17,650 nucleotides of DNA. Origin: an uncultured Eubacteriales bacterium (GTDB lineage Bacteria; Bacillota; Clostridia; Oscillospirales; CAG-272). Location of the stretch: NCBI GenBank assembly GCA_934481515.1, contig CAKSPO010000039.1, positions 1-17,650 of the forward strand, written 5' to 3'. Shown piece by piece: positions 7,592-15,602 of the stretch. The notes under the pieces are model-generated. The model saw nothing but the letters and a program-made list of their open reading frames with translations. It was not told the origin of the DNA and searched no databases. Position 1 is the first letter of the stretch; every line of letters begins with the position of its first letter. A program made the translations under genes and the position numbers.

Positions 7592-8677
7592 GTGAAAGAG
7601 ACATTGAAACGGTATGCCAAGCGGTATTTTATTGACGGCATGGGCGCGATGGCGTTTGGGTTGTTTGCATCGCTCCTGATCGGAACCATTTTCAAGGCGC
7701 TTGGGATGATTCCGGGACTTTCGGTTCTTTCCACCATCGGTTCCGGTGCGCAGGCGATTGCGGGTCCCGCGATGGCGGTGGCAATTGCGGTATCTCTGAA
7801 AGCATCTCCCCTGGTGATCTACAGCTGTGCCGGGGTCGGGTATCTTGCCAACCAGTACGGCGGAGCGGGAGGACCGCTGGCGGTTCTGATCATTGCGATC
7901 TTTGCCGCGGAGATGGGAATGCTGGTTTCCAAAAAGACGAGGGTGGACATTCTGGTTACCCCCTTTGTGACGCTCCTTTCGGGCGGTTTGCTCAGTGTAT
8001 TCTGCGCTCCCTATATCGGAAAAGCGGTGGGCGGAATCAGCAGCTTCCTCGGTTGGGCGACCACCTGTCAGCCGTTTCTGATGGGAATTCTGGTTTCCGT
8101 GGTGATCGGAGTGGCGCTGACGCTCCCGATCAGCTCTGCGGCAATCTGTTCTGCCATTTCTCTGAGCGGAATGGCGGTTCTGAATCAGGCGGGGGAAGTG
8201 GTTTCTCTGGACTATGCCGGGCTTGCACTGGCGGGCGGTGCCGCTGTCGCGGGCTGCTGTGCACAGATGGTCGGGTTTGCCGTGATGAGCTTTAAGGAGA
8301 ATGGCTTTGGCGGTCTGCTCTCTCAGGGGCTTGGAACCAGCATGCTTCAGATGCCGAACATCATCCGCAACCCGCGCATCTGGATTCCTGCGACACTGAC
8401 GTCGGCGATTACGGGTCCTCTTGCCACCTGTGTTTTTCAGCTCCGGATGTATGGCGCCGCCATCAATTCCGGCATGGGAACCTGCGGTTTGCTCGGTCCG
8501 ATCGGGATTGTCATGGGGTGGTTTGGCGGAAGCTATCCGGCACAGGTCGGTGTGATGGACTGGATGGGGCTGATTCTCATCTGCTTCCTTCTGCCGGCGG
8601 TGCTGTCGCTTTTGTTCAGTGAGCTGCTCTATAAAATCGGATGGATCAAGCCGGGAGATCTGGTGTTGCCGGAATGA
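7592..8677 (+). CDS. PTS EIIC-type membrane protein (PTS_EIIC_2 / PfoR-like)
   Basis: This 361-residue, very hydrophobic, glycine-rich protein has about 8-10 predicted membrane spans. It matches the PTS_EIIC_2 family (Pfam PF13303 as I recall it), which includes the C. perfringens regulator PfoR. Recognisable segments are YFIDGMGAMAFGLFASLLIGTI, the GPAMAVAIAVSL region, GYLANQYGGAGGPLAVLI, LTLPISSAA, and near the end the INSGMGTCGLLGPIGIVMGW region. The start is taken as GTG at 7592 because GGAGG lies 9 nt upstream (7578-7582); the longer frame from 7496 overlaps the promoter. No IIA, IIB or sugar enzyme genes lie beside it, so it may not be part of a classical sugar phosphotransfer system. 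Substrate unknown. It is a single-gene unit, ended by the hairpin at 8757-8791. Confidence 0.85.
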   Translation: MKETLKRYAKRYFIDGMGAMAFGLFASLLIGTIFKALGMIPGLSVLSTIGSGAQAIAGPAMAVAIAVSLKASPLVIYSCAGVGYLANQYGGAGGPLAVLIIAIFAAEMGMLVSKKTRVDILVTPFVTLLSGGLLSVFCAPYIGKAVGGISSFLGWATTCQPFLMGILVSVVIGVALTLPISSAAICSAISLSGMAVLNQAGEVVSLDYAGLALAGGAAVAGCCAQMVGFAVMSFKENGFGGLLSQGLGTSMLQMPNIIRNPRIWIPATLTSAITGPLATCVFQLRMYGAAINSGMGTCGLLGPIGIVMGWFGGSYPAQVGVMDWMGLILICFLLPAVLSLLFSELLYKIGWIKPGDLVLPE

Positions 8678-8756
8678 GAGAAATGGCGGAACGGATTACG
8701 GTTCGGTTCTGTTTACTATGTATAAATAACTCTTCGGGAAAGACCGGAGGATCACA

Positions 8757-8791
8757 AAGAACCGCTGTCGGGAGAAACGACGGCGGTTCTT
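8757..8791 (+). terminator. Terminator after the PTS IIC-like gene
   Basis: AAGAACCGCTGTCG (8757-8770) pairs, with one G-U, with 8778-8791 around a 7-nt loop. TCTCCTTTTATAATT follows. It lies about 80 nt after the stop codon. Confidence 0.8.
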
Positions 8792-8963
8792 CTCCTTTTA
8801 TAATTATAAAAATATAGAAATTATAAATGGTCGCTCTTTTTGTTTTTTTGCGATTTCCGGTTATAAATGGTTATTTTTTTGTTTGCTGTGCTTTCCGAAC
8901 ATCGGCGAAAGGATGAAACTGCAGTTTTCATGATTTTTGCATCATTTATTTACAAATAGTTCA
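8792..8963. other. AT-rich spacer with an imperfect direct repeat
   Basis: No gene is seen. TTATAAATGGT followed by a T-rich tail with TTTTTGTTT occurs twice, at 8821-8845 and 8861-8885, a 40-bp spacing. Much of the rest is A/T runs, in contrast to the GC-rich genes on both sides. It may bind a regulator or simply be a curved, AT-rich upstream region of the marR promoter. Confidence 0.45.
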
Positions 8964-8992
8964 TTGACATTTTCGACTTCAAAAATTATAAT
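8964..8992 (+). promoter_or_regulatory. Promoter of the marR-ABC exporter operon
   Basis: A perfect TTGACA (8964-8969) and perfect TATAAT (8987-8992) are separated by 17 nt. This is the strongest promoter in the window by consensus, so tight repression would be expected. Confidence 0.88.
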
Positions 8993-9011
8993 ATTAAATG
9001 TTCCAATATTA
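8989..9011. promoter_or_regulatory. Candidate MarR operator
   Basis: TAATATT (8989-8995) and AATATTA (9005-9011) form a 7-bp inverted repeat with a 9-bp spacer. The left arm overlaps the -10 box and the right arm covers the likely start of transcription. MarR proteins bind AT-rich palindromes of this size in their own promoters. Binding here is inferred from position. Confidence 0.5.
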
Positions 9012-9034
9012 GATTATTTGATTTTGGAGGTTTT

Positions 9035-9493
9035 ATGGAAGCGGAGTGGAAGGTAACGGCGGCGAAGATGTTCAACCATGCCAACCGGTTTGTGGAAGCG
9101 TATCACACGGTTCTGCAACCGATCTGCCGGGAAACAGGGCTTTCGCCGATGGCAGTGGATATTCTGATGTTTGTGGCGAACCACCCGGAGGAAAATACGG
9201 CGGGCGATATTTGCCGGTTTCGCGGTCTGAAGCCGGGGATTGTTTCGGTCCATGTGGATCGTCTGGTGACCGAGGGACTGCTGGCGCGGCAGGCGGAGCC
9301 GGGGGATCGGCGGAAAACGAGATTGGTTGTTGCCTCAAAGGCGGAGCCATTGATTGCGGAGGGCTGGGAGTTGCAGAAAAAATTTGCGGAAAGATTGCTT
9401 TCAGGCTTGGAGGAGTCGCAGATAGAGGCGTTTCGGAGCTGCCTTGCGGCGATGGATCACAACATCTCGGAAATCCGGAAGCACGGGGTCTGA
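9035..9493 (+). CDS. MarR-family transcriptional regulator
   Basis: This 152-residue winged-helix repressor is probably a dimer that releases DNA when it binds a small molecule. The wHTH region is seen at about residues 35-100: LSPMAVDILMFVANHPEENTA, GDICRFRGLKPGIVSVHVDRLV (recognition helix) and LARQAEPGDRRKTRLVV (the wing, with the typical D-R-R-x-x motif). Flanking helices would form the dimer interface. The start has GGAGG (9026-9030) only 4 nt upstream, slightly close. It is the first gene of an operon with two ABC exporter subunits 13 nt downstream, the common layout for a drug-sensing repressor and its efflux pump. The likely operator overlaps its own promoter, so it should control itself and the exporter. 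Confidence 0.92.
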   Translation: MEAEWKVTAAKMFNHANRFVEAYHTVLQPICRETGLSPMAVDILMFVANHPEENTAGDICRFRGLKPGIVSVHVDRLVTEGLLARQAEPGDRRKTRLVVASKAEPLIAEGWELQKKFAERLLSGLEESQIEAFRSCLAAMDHNISEIRKHGV

Positions 9494-9506
9494 GAGGAGG
9501 AGCGGA

Positions 9507-11270
9507 ATGATCCGATTGTTGAAAAATATGCGCCGCAGGGAAGTGGGAATGTTTCTTCTTTGCTGTGTTTTGGTGGTGGTGCAGGTCTTTTTTGATCTGC
9601 GTCTGCCCGACTATATGACGGAGCTGACGACGCTGATTAAAACCGGCGGGGAGACGGGGGATCTGGTCGCGGTCGGCATGAAGATGCTGGGGTGCGCGCT
9701 GATCAGCGCTCTGCTGGCGGTTGGCTGCGGATTCCTTTCCGCGAAAACGGCGTCCGGTTTCAGCTTTGCCGTCCGGGAAAAACTGTTCCACCATGTGATG
9801 TCTCTGGGGCGGGAGGAAATGCAGAATTTTTCCGTTCCGAGCCTGATTACGAGAACGACCAATGACATCACACAGATTCAGATGATTATTGCCATGGGAA
9901 TGCAGATGCTGCTCAAGGCACCGATCATGGCGGTGTGGGCGCTGATTAAGATTCTCGGAAAGAGCTGGGAGCTTTCGGCGGTGACTGCCGGATTTGTGGT
10001 TGCGATCTGCGCCACCATCCTTGCCGTAATGTCGGTCTGTCTGCCGCGGTTCCGTCTGGTGCAGAAGATGACGGACCGGATCAACCGGGCGGCGCGGGAA
10101 AATCTGACCGGAATTCTGGTGGTGCACGCTTTTAACGCAGAGGAATACCAGAATGAAAAATTCGATGTTCCGAGCCGGGAGATGTTCCGCTTGCAGACGA
10201 AAAACCAGCATCTGTTTGCGCTCATTCAGCCGGTGATGGGGCTTGGCATGAACGGGTTGGCTTTGGTGATTTATTGGCTGGGGGCTGCTTTGGTAAACGC
10301 GATCCCGCTGTCGGATCCCGCCGCCCGGCTGACGATGTTCAGTGATGTTCTTGTTTTCAGTACTTATGCCACGTATGTGGTGATGTCCTTTATGATGCTG
10401 GTTATGATCTTTATGCTTCTGCCGCAGGCGCAGGTCTCGGCGGAGCGGATCTGCGAGGTGCTGGATCAGAAGATCGGAATTGTTGAGGGAACGCGGACGG
10501 AGGGGAACGGGACAGGAAACGTGGAGTTCCGCAATGTTTCGTTCCGGTATCCGGGGGCTTCGGAGGACGAGCTGCAGAATCTGAACTTTTGCGTGCGGAA
10601 GGGAGAGACACTGGCGATCATCGGTGCGACCGGAAGCGGTAAGACCACGCTGGTGAATCTGATTCCCCGTTTTTACGATGCCGGCACCGGCGAGGTTCTG
10701 GTGGATGGGGTCAATGTAAAGGATTACACCTTTGACGCGCTCTATAACAAGATCGGTTATGTGACGCAGAAGGCGGTTCTTTTTGCGGGCAGCATCCGGG
10801 AAAACGTATTCTTCGGTGAAAGTGCGGCGGCGGAGAGCGGGGAGAATCTGGAGCGGGCGCTTTCGGTTTCGCAGGCGAAGGAGTTTGTGGAGAAACTGCC
10901 GGACGGAAGTGCGCATCCGGTGGCACAGCTTGGCAGGAACATGTCCGGCGGGCAGAAGCAACGGCTTTCCGTTGCCCGTGCGCTGGCACGTCAGCCGGAG
11001 ATTCTGATTTTTGACGATTCCTTTTCGGCGCTGGACTACCGGACGGATGCAAAGCTCCGGGCGGAGCTTTCGGAAAATTTTAGGGACACGACCAAAATCA
11101 TTGTGGCGCAACGGATCAGCACGATCCGCCATGCCGACCGGATTCTGGTTCTTGACCGGGGGCGGATCGTCGGGGACGGCACGCATGACGGGCTGATGGA
11201 TTCCTGCCCGGTGTATCGTGAAATTGCACTGTCCCAGCTCAGTGCGGCAGAGCTGAAGGAGGGGAGATGA
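9507..11270 (+). CDS. ABC exporter half-transporter, subunit with degenerate ATP site
   Basis: This 587-residue protein has an N-terminal six-helix exporter domain (about 1-320) fused to an ATPase domain (about 345-580). The start at 9507 follows AGGAGG (9495-9500). Motifs seen are Walker A GATGSGKTT (373-381), YVTQKAVLFAGSIRENV (Q-loop), signature MSGGQKQRLS (from 479), Walker B ILIFDD and the D-loop SALD. Two catalytic residues are changed: Asp504 stands where the general-base Glu is normal, and Gln535 (VAQR) replaces the H-loop His. The signature is canonical. This is the pattern of the TM287/BmrC-type partner in heterodimeric multidrug exporters. It pairs with the next gene, which overlaps it by 4 nt. 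The substrate is not evident; drug or lipid-like compounds are plausible from the family and the MarR context. Confidence 0.92.
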   Translation: MIRLLKNMRRREVGMFLLCCVLVVVQVFFDLRLPDYMTELTTLIKTGGETGDLVAVGMKMLGCALISALLAVGCGFLSAKTASGFSFAVREKLFHHVMSLGREEMQNFSVPSLITRTTNDITQIQMIIAMGMQMLLKAPIMAVWALIKILGKSWELSAVTAGFVVAICATILAVMSVCLPRFRLVQKMTDRINRAARENLTGILVVHAFNAEEYQNEKFDVPSREMFRLQTKNQHLFALIQPVMGLGMNGLALVIYWLGAALVNAIPLSDPAARLTMFSDVLVFSTYATYVVMSFMMLVMIFMLLPQAQVSAERICEVLDQKIGIVEGTRTEGNGTGNVEFRNVSFRYPGASEDELQNLNFCVRKGETLAIIGATGSGKTTLVNLIPRFYDAGTGEVLVDGVNVKDYTFDALYNKIGYVTQKAVLFAGSIRENVFFGESAAAESGENLERALSVSQAKEFVEKLPDGSAHPVAQLGRNMSGGQKQRLSVARALARQPEILIFDDSFSALDYRTDAKLRAELSENFRDTTKIIVAQRISTIRHADRILVLDRGRIVGDGTHDGLMDSCPVYREIALSQLSAAELKEGR

Positions 11271-13054
11271 AAGCCATGAAAAAGAATCATACTCCCGCAC
11301 GTGCCGGGAAAAAGCAGGCACTTGCCCGTTCCGCGTCCTATCTGCGCTCGGCGACCGGCGCTGTTCTGGTGGCGTTGGTTCTGGCGGCGCTGAGTGCGGT
11401 CATGACCATTATCGGTCCGGATCAGGTTGGAAAAATTGCAAATCTGATGTCGGAAGGGCTTTTCACGGGAATTGATTTGCACGCCATTGCGAAGATCGGT
11501 ATTTTTCTTGCGGGTATCTATCTTTTGAGTGGGGTGTTCGGGTTTGTTCAGCAGTACATCATGGCGACCGTGACGCTGAATATGTCCTACCGGATGCGCG
11601 GAGAGCTTTCCCGCAAGATCAACCGGGTGCCACAGAAATATTTCAATGCGAACGCACAGGGAGACATTCTCAGCCGCATCACCAATGATGTTTCGACGTT
11701 GCAGCAAGGACTCACCAACAGCCTGCCCACTATTATCAGCGCGACAACGCAGTTTGTCGGCTGTCTGATTATGATGTTTGTGACCGAATGGCGTTTGGCG
11801 CTGGTTTCGCTTGGAGTAACGCTGATCGGAATGCTTCTGACGGTGTTCCTGATGTCGAAATCCCAACGCTTTTTCACGGCGCGGCAGGAAAGTCTCGGTG
11901 CTCTGAACGGGTATATTGAAGAGATGTATTCCGGTCATGACACGGTACGTCTGAGCCGGGCGGTGGGGATCGTCGGCACGCATTTTGACGGTCTGAATAC
12001 CGCGGTCTACGAGGCAAACTGGAAGTCGCAGTTCCTCTCCGGAATGATGCAGCCGCTGATGAATGTGGTCGGAAATGTTGCCTTTGTGGCAGTCTGCGTC
12101 ATCGGTTCCATTCTCGCTCTGCGGGGGGAAATTGCGTTTGGCGTGATTGTTTCCTTTATTTTGTATGTGCGTTTGTTTACGTCTCCTCTGACGCAGATTG
12201 CGCAGGGAATGACCAATCTGCAAACCGCTTCGGCATCCGCAAACCGGATTTTTGATTTTCTGGAAAACGAAGAGCTTCCGGACGAAAGCGAAAAAACGGA
12301 AACGCTTCCCGCGGTCCACGGGGCGGTCAGTTTCCGGCATGTGCGGTTTGCCTATCCGGATTCTCCTGAGAAAACGGTCATCAAGGATTTTTCAACGGAG
12401 GTTCTGCCGGGGCAGAAGGTTGCGATTGTAGGCCCTACGGGGGCTGGGAAAACAACGCTGGTCAATCTTTTGATGCGCTTTTACGAGCCGACCGACGGCT
12501 CAGTCTGCATCGACGGAGTGCCCACCTCGGCATTGCGCCGTGAGGAGGTGCACCGGCTGTTCGGCATGGTGCTTCAGGATACGTGGCTGTTTGAGGGAAC
12601 CATCCGGGAAAATCTTGTTTACAATCTGCAGGGGATTTCGGACGGGCAGCTGGAAGAGGTTTGCCGGGTCTGCGGGCTGGATCAGTTTATTCATACGTTG
12701 CCGGAAGGGTTTGATACGGTTCTTTCCGAAGCCACATCCATTTCGGCGGGTCAGAAACAGCTTCTGACCATTGCGCGGGCGATGCTTCAAAATGCGCCGA
12801 TGCTGATTCTGGATGAGGCGACCTCCTCGGTGGATACGCGCACGGAGCTTTTGATCCAGCAGGCAATGGATGAGCTGACCGCCGGACGCACCAGCTTTGT
12901 GATTGCGCATCGGCTTTCCACGATCAAAAATGCCGATCTGATTCTGGTGATGCGGGACGGCGATGTGGTGGAAAGCGGAACGCATGACACGCTGATGGCG
13001 AAGGGTGGATTCTATGCAGAGCTGTACAACAGTCAGTTTGAAGCGGTATCCTGA
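11267..13054 (+). CDS. ABC exporter half-transporter, catalytically competent subunit
   Basis: This 595-residue exporter subunit has membrane helices in about 1-330 and an ATPase domain in about 350-590. Walker A is GPTGAGKTT (389-397), Walker B MLILDEATSSVD has the catalytic Glu517, and the H-loop is IAHRLST (His548). The signature is altered, ISAGQ in place of LSGGQ (Ala494). So this subunit supplies the working Walker A/B and the partner supplies the working signature, giving one good and one degenerate ATP site. That complementary pattern strongly supports a heterodimer with the preceding gene. The start ATG overlaps the preceding stop (ATGA), with AGGAGG 4 nt upstream; an ATG at 11276 is a possible alternative. 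It starts with a basic, soluble stretch before the first helix. Confidence 0.92.
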   Translation: MKAMKKNHTPARAGKKQALARSASYLRSATGAVLVALVLAALSAVMTIIGPDQVGKIANLMSEGLFTGIDLHAIAKIGIFLAGIYLLSGVFGFVQQYIMATVTLNMSYRMRGELSRKINRVPQKYFNANAQGDILSRITNDVSTLQQGLTNSLPTIISATTQFVGCLIMMFVTEWRLALVSLGVTLIGMLLTVFLMSKSQRFFTARQESLGALNGYIEEMYSGHDTVRLSRAVGIVGTHFDGLNTAVYEANWKSQFLSGMMQPLMNVVGNVAFVAVCVIGSILALRGEIAFGVIVSFILYVRLFTSPLTQIAQGMTNLQTASASANRIFDFLENEELPDESEKTETLPAVHGAVSFRHVRFAYPDSPEKTVIKDFSTEVLPGQKVAIVGPTGAGKTTLVNLLMRFYEPTDGSVCIDGVPTSALRREEVHRLFGMVLQDTWLFEGTIRENLVYNLQGISDGQLEEVCRVCGLDQFIHTLPEGFDTVLSEATSISAGQKQLLTIARAMLQNAPMLILDEATSSVDTRTELLIQQAMDELTAGRTSFVIAHRLSTIKNADLILVMRDGDVVESGTHDTLMAKGGFYAELYNSQFEAVS

Positions 13055-13067
13055 AAGCTTTTACAAT
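13038..13067 (+). promoter_or_regulatory. Possible internal promoter before ftsH
   Basis: TTGAAG (13038-13043) and TACAAT (13062-13067) are 18 nt apart, at the very end of the second ABC gene. It is a modest match. It would allow ftsH to be expressed when the MarR-controlled operon is off. Confidence 0.35.
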
Positions 13068-13101
13068 AGAATAATGATGGCAAAAGGAAGGAATCTCTGT
13101 T

Positions 13102-14931
13102 ATGAAAGAAGTAAAATCTCCGAAAAAACCATTGATTTACTATTACGGTATTGTTCTTCTGGTGATTCTGGTGTTCAATATGGTGGTGGCTCCGCTGTTG
13201 AACAATGCCCGCGTAAAGGAAGTGGACTACGGTACATTTATGAAAATGATCGAGGAAGGAAACATCGGCAAGGTGGAGGTGGACAGCTCCGAGATCGTAT
13301 TTACGGACAAGGAGGAAAAGCAGGTCTATCGGACCGGAGCGATGAACGATCCGGATCTGACACAACGGCTTTACAGCTGTGGCGCAGAGTTTACCCGGAA
13401 CATCGAAAAGACCACGTCGCCCTTGCTCAGCTTTTTCCTCACCGTTCTGTTGCCGATTCTGATTTTCGTCGGAATCGGGCAGTATATGAACAAGAAGCTG
13501 ATGTCGCAGGCGGGAGGTCCCAATGCCATGGCGTTTGGCATGGGAAAGAGCAATGCGAAGGTGTATGTTCCCTCTACCGACGGCATCCGGTTTGACGATG
13601 TCGCCGGCGAGGACGAAGCAAAGGAAAGCCTTGCGGAGATTGTGGATTATCTGCACAATCCGAAAAAGTATTCCGATGTCGGTGCCTCTATGCCGAAAGG
13701 TGTTTTGCTGGTTGGCCCTCCCGGTACCGGTAAGACCATGCTCGCGAAAGCGGTTGCGGGAGAAGCCGGGGTTCCGTTTTTCTCCATGTCCGGCTCGGAA
13801 TTCGTAGAGATGTTTGTCGGTATGGGCGCTTCCAAGGTGCGGGATCTGTTCCGGCAGGCGAAGGAAAAGGCGCCGTGTATCGTTTTTATCGACGAGATTG
13901 ATGCCATCGGAAAGAAGCGGGAAGGGCAGCTTGGCGGCAACGATGAGCGGGAGCAGACGCTCAACCAGCTTCTGACCGAGATGGATGGTTTTGAAGGAAA
14001 TACCGGTGTCATTATTCTGGCAGCGACCAACCGTCCGGAATCCCTTGACCCTGCGCTGACCCGTCCCGGTCGTTTTGATCGCCGGGTTCCCGTGGAACTT
14101 CCGGATCTTGCCGGTCGGGAAGCAATTCTGAAGGTGCATGCCAAAAAGATCAGGACGGCTCCGGATGTGAACTTCCATACCATTGCCCGTATGGCAGCCG
14201 GGACCTCCGGAGCGGAGCTGGCGAACATTATCAATGAGGCGGCGCTTCACGCGGTTCGCGCCGGACGCACGGTGGTAGAAGAAGCGGATCTGGAGGAAAG
14301 CATTGAGGTGGTTATTGCCGGGTACCAGAAGAAAAACGCCATCCTTTCCGATGCGGAAAAGAAGGTGGTCGCTTATCATGAGATCGGGCATGCTCTGGTT
14401 GCGGCGTTGCAGACGGATTCCGCTCCGGTGCAGAAAATTACCATCATTCCGCGAACCTCCGGTGCACTCGGTTACACGATGCAGGTGGAAACGGGAGACA
14501 AGGTACTGATGACGAAAAAGGAAATCGAGAACAAGATTGCCACGCTGACCGGAGGAAGGGCGGCGGAGGAGCTGATCTTCGGCGAGATCACCACAGGCGC
14601 ATCCAATGACATTGAACAGGCGACGAAGCTGGCGCGTGCCATGATTACCCGGTACGGAATGAGCGACGAATTTGACATGGTTGCAATGGAGACAATCAGC
14701 AACCAGTATCTCGGCGGCGATGCGTCGCTTGCCTGCTCTGCCGATACGCAGAAGGAAATTGACAAAAAAGTGGTTGCAATCGTAAAAGAACAGCATCAAA
14801 AAGCGAGTGCACTTTTATCGGCACACCGTGCCAAGCTGGACGAATTGGCAAACTATCTGTATGAAAAAGAGACGGTCACCGGCGAGGAGTTTATGACCAT
14901 TCTTCACGGCGGGGAGGCAGAGCACGTATGA
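13102..14931 (+). CDS. ftsH: ATP-dependent zinc metalloprotease FtsH
   Basis: This 609-residue membrane AAA+ protease degrades misfolded or regulatory proteins, acting as a hexamer on the cytoplasmic face. Two membrane segments (about 11-33 and 108-126) flank an extracytoplasmic domain. The AAA domain shows Walker A GPPGTGKT (205-212), pore loop MFVGMGA, Walker B IVFIDEIDAI (Asp264/Glu265) and the arginine fingers in TRPGRFDRR. The protease domain has the zinc motif HEIGH (426-430) with a third ligand probably Asp503 in ASNDIEQA. The usual form is HEAGH; Ile in place of Ala leaves the His and Glu residues intact, so it should be active. An AGGAAGG ribosome site precedes the start. It follows an exporter operon, not tilS/hpt as in many Firmicutes, so it may be a second FtsH copy. 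Confidence 0.96.
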   Translation: MKEVKSPKKPLIYYYGIVLLVILVFNMVVAPLLNNARVKEVDYGTFMKMIEEGNIGKVEVDSSEIVFTDKEEKQVYRTGAMNDPDLTQRLYSCGAEFTRNIEKTTSPLLSFFLTVLLPILIFVGIGQYMNKKLMSQAGGPNAMAFGMGKSNAKVYVPSTDGIRFDDVAGEDEAKESLAEIVDYLHNPKKYSDVGASMPKGVLLVGPPGTGKTMLAKAVAGEAGVPFFSMSGSEFVEMFVGMGASKVRDLFRQAKEKAPCIVFIDEIDAIGKKREGQLGGNDEREQTLNQLLTEMDGFEGNTGVIILAATNRPESLDPALTRPGRFDRRVPVELPDLAGREAILKVHAKKIRTAPDVNFHTIARMAAGTSGAELANIINEAALHAVRAGRTVVEEADLEESIEVVIAGYQKKNAILSDAEKKVVAYHEIGHALVAALQTDSAPVQKITIIPRTSGALGYTMQVETGDKVLMTKKEIENKIATLTGGRAAEELIFGEITTGASNDIEQATKLARAMITRYGMSDEFDMVAMETISNQYLGGDASLACSADTQKEIDKKVVAIVKEQHQKASALLSAHRAKLDELANYLYEKETVTGEEFMTILHGGEAEHV

Positions 14932-15452
14932 GAAAACGGTCGGATTATGATTGGGTGGGAGGTATCAGCGGTATTCTGCTGGTTTTGCTCGGTGCTTTGA
15001 TGCTGATTCATCCGGACAGGATGCTGACGTGGTGCATCGTGCTCTACGGAGTTCTTGCGGTAGTGCTTGGGGTATGCGATGTGATTTTTTATATCCGGCT
15101 GGCGCATTTTACCGGATTTTGTCCGATTCTTTCTCTGATTTCCGGTATGATGAGCGTCATGTGCGGTATGCTGCTGATCGCAACTCCCGATGCCGGGAAA
15201 TGGGCGTTGACGCTGTTGATTCCCGTCTGGATGATTGCACATTGTATTGCAGGACTTGCGCATATGACGGAAGAGAGAAAAAAATCCGGCTTCTGGGTTT
15301 CTCTGGTGATGAACATCCTGGGACTGGTTCTCGGCATTTTGGTTCTTTGCAGCCCGGTTCTGTCGTTCCTGTCCCTGCGGGTGATTGTTTATCTGATTGC
15401 CGGGTATCTAGTTCTGCTTGGTGTCAGTTGCGTTTTTTACTCTTTTTCCTGA
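14928..15452 (+). CDS. DUF308/HdeD-like small membrane protein
   Basis: This 174-residue protein has about six hydrophobic helices in three pairs (SGILLVLLGALMLIHP, CIVLYGVLAVVLGVCDVIFY, ISGMMSVMCGMLLIATP, LTLLIPVWMIAHCIAGLAHM, LVMNILGLVLGILVLCSPV, VIVYLIAGYLVLLGVSCVF). The repeated glycine-rich pairs with short loops ending in P match the DUF308 family, which includes the acid-resistance protein HdeD. Its molecular role is not known. The ATG overlaps the ftsH stop (ATGA), with GGAGG 10 nt upstream, so it is translationally coupled to ftsH. It might be a substrate, partner or modulator of the protease; this is inference from coupling only. Confidence 0.75.
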   Translation: MRKRSDYDWVGGISGILLVLLGALMLIHPDRMLTWCIVLYGVLAVVLGVCDVIFYIRLAHFTGFCPILSLISGMMSVMCGMLLIATPDAGKWALTLLIPVWMIAHCIAGLAHMTEERKKSGFWVSLVMNILGLVLGILVLCSPVLSFLSLRVIVYLIAGYLVLLGVSCVFYSFS

Positions 15453-15471
15453 AAAAGCGACAGAAAGAAAC

Positions 15472-15508
15472 AAAAATTAAAATAAAAACAAAAATAATTC
15501 TAATTTTT
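15472..15508 (+). terminator. Weak AT-only hairpin after the ftsH unit
   Basis: AAAAATTA (15472-15479) can pair with TAATTTTT (15501-15508), followed by more Ts. No G-C pairs support it. The same A-rich tract lies just upstream of the rubrerythrin -35 box and could equally act as an UP element for RNA polymerase. Confidence 0.3.
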
Positions 15509-15519
15509 TTGAAAAAGAC

Positions 15520-15548
15520 TTGCATTTTCGAAAAAAATATGATAAAAT
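15520..15548 (+). promoter_or_regulatory. Rubrerythrin promoter
   Basis: TTGCAT (15520-15525) and TAAAAT (15543-15548) are separated by 17 nt, with A-rich sequence upstream. The 5' UTR is about 48 nt. Confidence 0.72.
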
Positions 15549-15557
15549 AAATGTGTA

Positions 15558-15571
15558 ACCGACAGATCGGT
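15558..15571. promoter_or_regulatory. Palindrome at the rubrerythrin transcription start
   Basis: ACCGA-CAGA-TCGGT is a perfect 5-bp inverted repeat placed 10 nt after the -10 box. It could be an operator half-site pair for a TetR-like repressor or a small hairpin in the 5' UTR. It does not resemble the PerR box (TTATAAT-type) expected for peroxide control. Confidence 0.4.
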
Positions 15572-15602
15572 CAAAATTTTAAATTTTTCGGAGGAAAACG
15601 AG

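Noticed and set aside
9072..11321. 749-codon minus-strand frame over the first ABC subunit
   Set aside because: It is a shadow of GC-rich third codon positions in a gene with all ABC motifs. The Arg/His/Pro-rich translation has no domain.
13033..14799. 588-codon minus-strand frame over ftsH
   Set aside because: FtsH is unmistakable on the plus strand, and the opposite frame has no ribosome site or family signature.
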